DNA from: Cyclobacteriaceae bacterium
GTDB lineage: Bacteria; Bacteroidota; Bacteroidia; Cytophagales; Cyclobacteriaceae
Direction: 5' to 3'
NCBI GenBank assembly: GCA_015492915.1
Contig: WGED01000588.1
Span: 1 to 5,172 of the forward strand
DNA: 5,172 bases
Numbering within the stretch: position 1 is the first letter of the stretch; each line of letters starts with the position of its first letter. This document shows, piece by piece, positions 1-5,172 of this stretch. The translations under genes were made by a program, and so were the position numbers. The notes below the pieces were generated by a model. It was not told where the DNA came from, did not search any database, and saw only the letters and a program-made list of their open reading frames with translations.

Positions 1-4
1 CATT

Positions 5-283
5 ATGGAAAAGATAATACCCACCTGCCGGTATGACGGGCAGTACCTGCACCCGGGAAAAGAGCATATCGAATTTGCCATGAGCCTCGGAACCGAAGAA
101 GGCGAATGGACCAGCTTGAACACGGAAGCCCATCTGCGTTCCGTGATCTTCGGGCGCTCGGAAAGCATCGTAATCATTGACGGCGAGCTCGATCTCGGCG
201 ATTTCGGTTTCATCTATTTCGTTGACTGGGATCAGCTCCGCGGCAGAAAGAGGGTCTGCCAGGTTCAGATCATGGGTGAGTAA
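5..283 (+). CDS. Unrecognised protein, probably the C-terminal end of a gene entering from the left
   Basis: I do not recognise this protein. The frame is open from the left edge, and the first ATG is at base 5, so this is either a 92-residue protein or the tail of a longer one; with only four bases upstream the start cannot be decided. The sequence has no signal peptide or membrane segment. It is mixed and rich in acidic residues, and its second half looks like beta strands (VIIDGEL, then GFIYFVDWDQL) followed by a basic RGRKR stretch and a final hydrophobic strand, which resembles the end of a folded domain. The GFIYFVDWDQL stretch faintly recalls the end of DUF1963/YwqG-type proteins, but that is too weak to use as a name. 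It is on the same strand as the symporter gene, 115 bases upstream of it. Coding is likely from the even codon use and clean ending; the function is unknown. Confidence 0.5.
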   Translation: MEKIIPTCRYDGQYLHPGKEHIEFAMSLGTEEGEWTSLNTEAHLRSVIFGRSESIVIIDGELDLGDFGFIYFVDWDQLRGRKRVCQVQIMGE

Positions 284-371
284 AGGCAGGCAGGCCCGTA
301 GGCGGGGCAGGGAGAAAAAAATCATCCGAAACTCATGGGTTTTGCACATTTTCAGGCATCATGCCGTGCTG

Positions 372-379
372 TATTTATG
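372..379 (+). promoter_or_regulatory. Possible Bacteroidota-type -7 promoter element upstream of the symporter gene
   Basis: The octamer TATTTATG matches seven of the eight positions (counting the two free ones) of the Bacteroidota -7 consensus TAnnTTTG and lies 19 bases before the symporter ATG. A T-rich stretch at 349-352 sits near where the -33 element would be expected, but it is not a clean TTTG. The clean TTTG at 341-344 is too far upstream for normal spacing. If real, the transcript would have a very short leader. This is a weak call from a short degenerate motif in the only sizeable gap of the window. Confidence 0.2.
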
Positions 380-398
380 TGGAATTAAATTTTAAACT

Positions 399-1889
399 AT
401 GGAAAAAATGCCATTATCCACCATTGACTGGGTAATCATCATTTGCTACGGCATCGGCATGCTGCTCGTGGGTTTCTATTTTTCCAGAAAGAACAAGAGC
501 GCTGAAGACTATCTGCTCGGCGGGCGTAGCATGAAATCATGGAAGGTAGGCCTTTCCCTCTTCGCCACACTGTTCAGCGCCATCACTTACCTGTCGATTC
601 CCGGCGAGGTGATCAAGCACGGCCCGATGATATTTCTGATGCTCACCGCATTGCCTTTCGTGTATTTTATCGTCGCCTATTTCTTCATCCCGTTTATAAT
701 GAAGCTGCAGATCAGCAGCGCCTATGAACTGCTGGAGAAAAAGGTGGGGATGCCAAACCGCATCATCGCATCCGTCTATTTTTTATTCATGCGCTTTTTG
801 TGGATGAGCGTCATCATTTTCCTCGTGTCCCAAAAGATCATCATTCCCATTATGGGCTGGCCGGATGAGATTGCCCTCCTCGTAAGCATCGTGATGGGCA
901 TTATCACCATTATTTACACTTCCACGGGTGGTCTGCGCAGCGTGGTGCTCACGGATGTCGTGCAGTCGTTCGTGCTTTTCGGGGGCACGATCCTGGCCAT
1001 TTTCATGGTCAGGCGTGAGTTGGGCAGTGCCGCGTCTTTCCTGCCTGCAGAATGGCCTGGGCACTGGGCGGGATGGGTCTTTTTTGATACCAATGTGCGG
1101 GTCAGTTTTGTGACTGCCTTTATTTCAACTTTCGGGTGGTATGTGTGTACGGCAGGTTCCGACCAGATGGCCATTCAGCGATATCTCGCAACGCGGGATG
1201 TGAAAGGTGCCCGGAAAATGTTTCTCAGCTCCATCGTCACAAACATCACGGTGCAACTGCTGCTGCTGGTGCTGGGATTCGGCTTGTATGCCTACGTGAA
1301 GGTGCATCCTGAGATACTGGGCGGCGTATCCCTTCAGGACGGGGCGGACACGGTGTTTCCCCGCTTTATCGCCATGGCGCTGCCTGCAGGGTTTTCGGGC
1401 CTGGTGCTCGCGGGCCTGCTCGCCGCAGCTATGTCGAGCCTGTCATCCGGCATCAACTCATCGTCGCTTTCCATTGTGGACGATTTTATCCTTCGTCTGA
1501 GAAACAAGACCATGAATGAGCAAAAAAAAGTGCGGCTGGCTCAGAAAATTTCCGTACTCATCGGCGTGCTCATCGTCCTGATGAGCCTGTTGATAGGAAA
1601 TATCCGGGGCAATCTGCTGGAACTCACGCATAAGACCAGCAATCTTTTTGTCGCGCCCCTTTTTGTGCCGTTTTTCATGGCTATGTTCGTCAAAAATGCT
1701 TCGCCGAAAGCGACGTTTACCGGCACCCTTCTGAGCGGCATAGCGGCGATTTTCGTCAGTTTTTCAAGCGAACTGTTCGATTTGTACATATCGTTCCTGT
1801 GGATCATACCGATTTCCTTTGCCGTAGGCATCGTCACAAGTCTGGCTTTGAATGTATCGCTTTTCAGAAATGACCACCTTAACGCATGA
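399..1889 (+). CDS. Sodium:solute symporter (SSS/SLC5 family)
   Basis: This 496-residue inner-membrane protein is a sodium-driven symporter of the SSS family (TC 2.A.21), a usual length for the family. Hydrophobic segments run throughout, starting with a helix at about residues 9-27 and ending with one near 470-488, consistent with the 13-helix SSS fold. Family signatures are clear: the SAEDYLLGGRSM loop after helix 1, the FSAITYLSIPGE segment of helix 2, Y173 to Q189 with GGLRSV and TDVVQ, D255-Q256 with QR at 260-261, and MSSLSSGIN at 345-353. In this family the serines of that last motif help form the sodium site. The N-terminal pattern resembles the monocarboxylate, vitamin or iodide type branch, so a small carboxylate or sugar acid is a plausible substrate, but sequence alone does not fix it. 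The ATG at 399 follows an A/T-rich leader without a Shine-Dalgarno sequence; ATG at 408 is an alternative. The aldo/keto reductase gene follows after 40 bases. Confidence 0.93.
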   Translation: MEKMPLSTIDWVIIICYGIGMLLVGFYFSRKNKSAEDYLLGGRSMKSWKVGLSLFATLFSAITYLSIPGEVIKHGPMIFLMLTALPFVYFIVAYFFIPFIMKLQISSAYELLEKKVGMPNRIIASVYFLFMRFLWMSVIIFLVSQKIIIPIMGWPDEIALLVSIVMGIITIIYTSTGGLRSVVLTDVVQSFVLFGGTILAIFMVRRELGSAASFLPAEWPGHWAGWVFFDTNVRVSFVTAFISTFGWYVCTAGSDQMAIQRYLATRDVKGARKMFLSSIVTNITVQLLLLVLGFGLYAYVKVHPEILGGVSLQDGADTVFPRFIAMALPAGFSGLVLAGLLAAAMSSLSSGINSSSLSIVDDFILRLRNKTMNEQKKVRLAQKISVLIGVLIVLMSLLIGNIRGNLLELTHKTSNLFVAPLFVPFFMAMFVKNASPKATFTGTLLSGIAAIFVSFSSELFDLYISFLWIIPISFAVGIVTSLALNVSLFRNDHLNA

Positions 1890-1929
1890 CCAATTATAAA
1901 AAATCCGTAATCAACAGCGCGCGACAGCT

Positions 1930-2886
1930 ATGATAAAGAAGGCATTAGGCAAAACGGGTATCAGTGTTTCCGAGATAGCATTCGGGGGAGTGGAGATCGG
2001 GATGCCCTATGGCATCGGCGTGAAAAGCAAGGCAGACATGCTGCCGGAGAAGGAGGCGGTCGGTTTGCTGCGGGCTGCAGCGGACGGCGGCATAAACTTT
2101 TTCGATACGGCAAGGGTGTACGGTAGAAGCGAGGAGATCATGGGCCGGGCTTTCAGGGAGAAACGGGACAGCGTGGTGATCAGCACTAAATGCAAACACC
2201 TGCGTGACCCCCGGGGCGCTTTGCCTTCCGCAAAAGAATTGAAAAAAAATATCGAAAAATCCATAACAGAGAGCCTCCGGGCCCTGCATACCGATTACCT
2301 CGATGTGTATATGCTGCACCAGGCTGATGAGGAAATTTTAGGAAACGACACAGTAGCAGAAGCGTTCGTGAGATTGAAAGAAAAAGGCATCATCCGGGCA
2401 ACCGGCGCTTCCACCTACACCGTGAGCGAGACGAAAAAATGCATTGACAGCCGGCACTGGGATGTCGTACAGTTGCCCTTCAATTTGATGGATCAATCAC
2501 AGGAAAGCACCTTTTCCCTGGCCGAAGAGAAAGGCACCGGCATCATCGTGCGCTCGGTACTTTTCAAAGGCATTCTGAGCAATAAAAGCGGGCGACTTCA
2601 TGAGGCTTTGAAAGATGTGGAGCGGCATGTGCAATTGTATCAGGATTTTGGCGCTGACCATGGCTTTGACATTGTCACCCTGGCCACAAAATTTGCCCTG
2701 TCGTACCGCCGGATATCCTCCGTGCTTGTCGGCATCGACAGGATGGAATATCTGGAAAAAGCCATTGCCGTGGCTGACGGAAATTATCTGGATAAAAACA
2801 TCCTTGAACAGCTAAAAGCGCTTCGCTATCCGGAGCCTTCTTTTTTGGATTTAAAAAAATGGGACAAAGAGGGGTGGCTGAACTGA
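1930..2886 (+). CDS. Aldo/keto reductase
   Basis: This 318-residue protein is a cytosolic NAD(P)H-dependent oxidoreductase of the aldo/keto reductase superfamily, a TIM barrel that interconverts sugar aldehydes or ketones and alcohols. The N-terminus has the usual LGKTGISVSEIAFGG strand. The catalytic tetrad is complete: D59 and Y64 in FFDTARVYG, K87 in ISTKCKH, and H130 in YMLHQAD. The cofactor side is represented by IIVRSVLFKG and by SVLVGIDRMEYLEKAI near the C-terminus. Length and overall pattern fit the aldose-dehydrogenase-like or L-galactose-dehydrogenase-like bacterial members, but the exact substrate and direction are not determined. The ATG at 1930 is chosen because the family motif begins within a few residues of it; there is no Shine-Dalgarno sequence. 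The gene sits 40 bases after the symporter and 13 bases before the lipoprotein gene, which suggests an operon. It probably acts on the compound imported or generated by its neighbours (inference). Confidence 0.93.
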   Translation: MIKKALGKTGISVSEIAFGGVEIGMPYGIGVKSKADMLPEKEAVGLLRAAADGGINFFDTARVYGRSEEIMGRAFREKRDSVVISTKCKHLRDPRGALPSAKELKKNIEKSITESLRALHTDYLDVYMLHQADEEILGNDTVAEAFVRLKEKGIIRATGASTYTVSETKKCIDSRHWDVVQLPFNLMDQSQESTFSLAEEKGTGIIVRSVLFKGILSNKSGRLHEALKDVERHVQLYQDFGADHGFDIVTLATKFALSYRRISSVLVGIDRMEYLEKAIAVADGNYLDKNILEQLKALRYPEPSFLDLKKWDKEGWLN

Positions 2887-2899
2887 TAAAAAAAACATT

Positions 2900-2992
2900 A
2901 TGAACTGTCAAAAAAATATTCATCCGCGAAAATTCAACGGCCATTATCTCATGATGATTGCCGCAATGCTGGTTCTTCTGTCATTTGGCTGC
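2900..2992 (+). other. Lipoprotein signal peptide (residues 1-31 of the fusion protein)
   Basis: A basic N-region with K5, R10 and K11 is followed by a hydrophobic core at residues 17-29 (LMMIAAMLVLLSF) and then G30-C31. This is the pattern cleaved by signal peptidase II, with lipid attached to C31. The lipobox is imperfect, having S at -3 and F at -2, but relaxed lipoboxes are common in Bacteroidota. The residues after the cysteine (EHQTN) lack the acidic run typical of surface-export signals, so a periplasm-facing location is as likely as the cell surface. Confidence 0.72.
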
Positions 2993-5172
2993 GAACACCA
3001 AACCAATCATGAATTGGCCTCTCTAAAAAAATCCGTTTCCGGAACCACCGCCAACTGGCAGTTGTTTTTGGATGACTACTGGATCGCTGAGAGCAAGGGC
3101 ATTAAACAGGTGCTGCATCAGCCACATAAATACCCCGGGAATCCATTGATAAAAGGTGATTCCCCATGGGCACAAAATCCATATTGTTTCGGTACCGTGA
3201 TTTACGACGAGGAAGACTCGCTTTTTAAGATTTGGTATCAGAGTTACAATTACGGCGCGCCGGTTGCGGAAAGAACCCCCATCCTTTATGCCACGAGTAC
3301 CGACGGTGTTCACTGGGAACAGCCGAACCTCGGGCTGTTTGAGTTCCGCGGCTCAAAGAAAAACAACATTGTCATGCAAAATTATGGTCATCATGATCTC
3401 TATTCCCCGAGCCTTATCAAAGATATCACCGAGCCGGACCCCGATAAGCGATACAAAATGATCTGGTGGGATTTCCCTCTCGGCAAACAGGAATATCAGG
3501 ACGACGGTATGTGCGTGGCCTTCTCTCCGGATGGCATCCGATGGAAGAAATATAAAGGGAACCCTGTGCTGCACGCCGAAAAAAAGGAGCAATCCATCAG
3601 CGATGTCATGGCAGTGATAAAAGACATTCACACAGGAAAATACGTGGCATACACTAAAGGCTGGGCAGCGCCATGGCCGTCTCACCGGCAAATCGTGCGC
3701 ACAGATAGCAGGGACTTCATCCACTGGTCAACGCCCGAAGTGGTGATAACCCATAAACATGATGCGGACGACCCTCAATCCTACGGCATGTCGGTTTCGC
3801 AATATGGAAACCTTTTCATCGGCATGTTGCATTCGTACAAGAACCCGGGAGATGAAACCATCGATGTACAACTGGCCGTAAGCCATGACAGCAGACACTG
3901 GAAACGCATTGCCGGCATGCAGACATTTATTCCGCTGGGTGCCCCCGGCAGTTGGGACAGCGGCATGATATTCACCGCTCCCCTGCTCAATCATGGTGAC
4001 AGTACCCTCATCTATTACAGTGCATGGGACGGGGCGCACAATCTTAAAAATCGCAGGAGCGGCATCGGTCTGGCCACCCTGCGCCTGAACGGCTTTGTTT
4101 CGCTGGACGCAAAAAAAGGGCACGTCATCACTCATCCCGTTAAAAATGCGGAGGGGCCTTTGCTTGTGAATGTGAATGCCACTGGCGGGTCATTGCGTGC
4201 GGCATTGCTTGATGCGGACGGAAAGGCAATTCCCGGTTATGCCATGGAGGACTGTATTCCCGTGGAAGCAGATGATATATACGGATATGTCCGATGGAAG
4301 AATAAGGACGCATTGCCCGGAGGGGAACAGCCCGTACGCATAAAATTCCAATTGAAAAATGCCTCCCTGTACGGCTTTTATGCAGGCGCCGGGGCAGTGC
4401 GGTTCAATATTGATTTCACGAGTGGCCTGCATGAAAATGCAGATATTGAAGCAATAGCCCGGTATCTCATGGAAGTGGAAAACGAGGGTGGTTTTACGAA
4501 AGCGCTGGCGATGCACTATCCCAATCTTAGCAAAGAAAAAGCCTATGAAATTCAGATGAAAATGTTGTCGCTTTTTGAGGCGAGGGGTGAGCGCCTGGCG
4601 GGATGGAAAATGGGAGGAGGAAATATTGATGATTTCAATCCGGGGTTCGGTTTTATGCTGGCTTCCGACGGCCATAAATCGGGGGATATTATCGACACCC
4701 GGAAATTCGTTGAAGGATGTCCACTGATTGAAGCGGAAGTAGGATTTGTGATTGGTAAAGACCTGCCCGGACCGGTCATCACAAAAGAGGAGTTGATGAA
4801 CGCCATTGACAGTGTGGGCGGCTACAGTGAATTGATAAATATCAGAACAAAAGACAGAAATGGAGGCAATAAGGCATCTCCGGCTCAATCCATTGCGGAC
4901 AGAATGTCTCACGGAGGCTTCGTTTATCCACTACAGAACCGTGCTGTCAATGATGTTGATTTAAATGAGGTGACCGCAGAAGCTCTTGTCAACGGAGAAG
5001 TAAAAGCAACCGGGAAATCCGGGAAAATCGCCTTTTTTGATGAGATACTCTATCTGGCGAACACGTTGCCGAAATACGGCAGGCATTTACGCGCCGGGGA
5101 TATCATCATCACTGGTTCCCTTTTAACGCCCCCTCCCGCGCAGCCGTCGGACAGTATCGAAATACGTTTTTC
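2900..5172 (+). CDS. Exported lipoprotein: glycosidase-like beta-propeller fused to a 2-keto-4-pentenoate hydratase domain (3' end outside window)
   Basis: The frame is open from ATG 2900 to the right edge, giving 757 full codons and no stop. Residues 1-31 form a lipoprotein-type signal peptide ending at C31. Residues from about 52 to 395 look like a five-bladed propeller of the glycoside hydrolase 32/43-like kind, starting with NWQLFLDDYW and carrying four S-x-D-x-x-x-W turns. Residues from about 396 to 495 form the beta-sandwich that usually closes this family, with GFVSLDA, VRWK and a final LKNASLYGF strand. A linker of about 20 residues leads into a FAH-superfamily hydratase domain like MhpD from about residue 515, with GWKMGG at 568-573, E611-x-E613, E644 and AGDIIITGS near the end. 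Perhaps 10-20 residues are missing. The two halves have unrelated known chemistries: glycoside cleavage or binding, and hydration of a 2-keto enoic acid. The propeller half alone would make a normal full-length protein. The start follows the reductase gene by 13 A-rich bases; ATG 2951 is a possible internal start. An assembly join or recent gene fusion is the main alternative to a functional two-domain protein. Confidence 0.85.
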   Translation, partial: MNCQKNIHPRKFNGHYLMMIAAMLVLLSFGCEHQTNHELASLKKSVSGTTANWQLFLDDYWIAESKGIKQVLHQPHKYPGNPLIKGDSPWAQNPYCFGTVIYDEEDSLFKIWYQSYNYGAPVAERTPILYATSTDGVHWEQPNLGLFEFRGSKKNNIVMQNYGHHDLYSPSLIKDITEPDPDKRYKMIWWDFPLGKQEYQDDGMCVAFSPDGIRWKKYKGNPVLHAEKKEQSISDVMAVIKDIHTGKYVAYTKGWAAPWPSHRQIVRTDSRDFIHWSTPEVVITHKHDADDPQSYGMSVSQYGNLFIGMLHSYKNPGDETIDVQLAVSHDSRHWKRIAGMQTFIPLGAPGSWDSGMIFTAPLLNHGDSTLIYYSAWDGAHNLKNRRSGIGLATLRLNGFVSLDAKKGHVITHPVKNAEGPLLVNVNATGGSLRAALLDADGKAIPGYAMEDCIPVEADDIYGYVRWKNKDALPGGEQPVRIKFQLKNASLYGFYAGAGAVRFNIDFTSGLHENADIEAIARYLMEVENEGGFTKALAMHYPNLSKEKAYEIQMKMLSLFEARGERLAGWKMGGGNIDDFNPGFGFMLASDGHKSGDIIDTRKFVEGCPLIEAEVGFVIGKDLPGPVITKEELMNAIDSVGGYSELINIRTKDRNGGNKASPAQSIADRMSHGGFVYPLQNRAVNDVDLNEVTAEALVNGEVKATGKSGKIAFFDEILYLANTLPKYGRHLRAGDIIITGSLLTPPPAQPSDSIEIRF
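3053..4384 (+). other. Glycosidase-like beta-propeller and C-terminal beta-sandwich (residues about 52-495)
   Basis: The region opens with the strand FLDDYW that commonly begins this family of GH32/GH43-like proteins. Four short repeats follow in which Ser, Asp and Trp are spaced S-x-D-x-x-x-W: S133 to W139, S209 to W215, S270 to W276 and S328 to W334. They mark successive propeller blades. SWDSG at 351-355 and SGIGLATLRLNGFVSLDA from 387 lead into the closing beta-sandwich, which ends with LKNASLYGF at 485-493. Family members are often annotated as glycosyl hydrolase or sialidase-like, but I know of no certain activity for this exact type. Candidate catalytic acids include D58, D59 and D353, which is inference. 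Confidence 0.7.
4442..5172 (+). other. 2-keto-4-pentenoate hydratase (MhpD/FAH-superfamily) domain, residues about 515-757, cut by the window edge
   Basis: The domain follows the MhpD order closely. It has an N-terminal helix (IEAIARYLMEVEN), then YPNLSKEKAYEIQ, GWKMGG at 568-573, LIEAEVGFVIGKDLPGP with E611 and E613, and AIDSVGGYSELINIR with E644. These are followed by ADRMSHGGFV around D667 and S670, NGEVKATG from 698, and LANTLPKYG with AGDIIITGS near the end. In MhpD-type hydratases the two glutamates of the E-x-E motif and a later acidic residue bind the catalytic divalent metal, and all three have counterparts here. The family adds water to 2-hydroxypenta-2,4-dienoate or similar enols, and relatives decarboxylate or hydrolyse related keto acids, so the exact substrate is open. 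No in-frame ATG precedes the domain closely; M524 lies inside its first helix. Confidence 0.85.

Noticed and set aside
293..310. Possible GC hairpin after the first frame
   Set aside because: Only about four base pairs (GCCC with GGGC) can form and no T-run follows, so it is not a convincing terminator.
177..395. Second + strand open frame overlapping the left-edge frame and the gap
   Set aside because: Its start is a shifted-frame reading of the first gene (serine/isoleucine-rich), and the rest is basic and has no protein-like pattern.
1945..2319. Minus-strand open frame of 124 codons opposite the aldo/keto reductase
   Set aside because: The + strand here encodes the reductase with its full catalytic tetrad; the antisense frame is a by-product of its codon use.
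2888..2895. Run of eight A bases before the last gene, considered as a frameshift or slippage site
   Set aside because: It lies between the reductase stop and the next ATG, so it does not affect any reading frame; A-rich leaders are common in this group.
3353..4135. Two adjacent minus-strand open frames (3353-3724 and 3728-4135)
   Set aside because: Both are antisense to the propeller region, which carries regular blade repeats on the + strand; the translations show no family features.
4190..4912. Minus-strand open frame of 240 codons
   Set aside because: It lies wholly antisense to the propeller sandwich and hydratase domains, whose motifs are unmistakable on the + strand. Its translation is low in complexity of domain signal, with scattered Cys and His and no recognisable motif.
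1..5172. Search for tRNA, rRNA, CRISPR repeats, insertion sequence ends and riboswitches
   Set aside because: Almost all sequence is coding; the only gaps are 115, 40 and 13 bases, and none shows repeat arrays, inverted terminal repeats or a structured RNA pattern I can recognise.

Overview
The window (about 50% GC by eye) reads as a stretch of a bacterial chromosome, most likely from the Bacteroidota or a close relative. The three clear genes start without a recognisable Shine-Dalgarno sequence and are preceded by A/T-rich leaders. The gene types (a sodium:solute symporter, an aldo/keto reductase and a lipoprotein with a glycosidase-like propeller) are typical of carbohydrate-use clusters in that phylum. 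This taxonomic call is inference; there is no rRNA or other marker gene. All genes lie on the + strand.

Layout. Bases 1-283 hold a 92-codon open frame that may be the end of a gene entering from the left; I do not recognise it. After a 115-base gap comes a complete SSS-family sodium symporter (399-1889). Forty bases later is a complete aldo/keto reductase with its catalytic tetrad intact (1930-2886). Thirteen bases after that, a long frame starts at 2900 and runs off the right edge without a stop (at least 757 codons). The last three genes are co-directional with no visible terminator between them, so they probably form one transcription unit.

The last gene is the notable one. It begins with a lipoprotein-type signal peptide, followed by a glycoside hydrolase 32/43-like beta-propeller with a C-terminal beta-sandwich. 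It then continues in the same frame, without a stop or an in-frame ATG at the junction, into a nearly complete 2-keto-4-pentenoate hydratase (MhpD/FAH-superfamily) domain. That domain keeps its predicted metal ligands. A hydratase family best known from cytosolic catabolism is thus joined to an exported, sugar-enzyme-like module.

Working model (inference): the exported protein cleaves or modifies a sugar or sugar-acid derivative and acts on a resulting keto acid or enol. The sodium symporter, whose N-terminal sequence resembles the monocarboxylate/iodide-type branch, imports a small product, and the reductase acts on a carbonyl compound inside the cell. No substrate can be assigned from sequence alone. 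I saw no tRNA, rRNA, CRISPR array, insertion sequence or convincing riboswitch, and no gene-free stretch longer than 300 bases.
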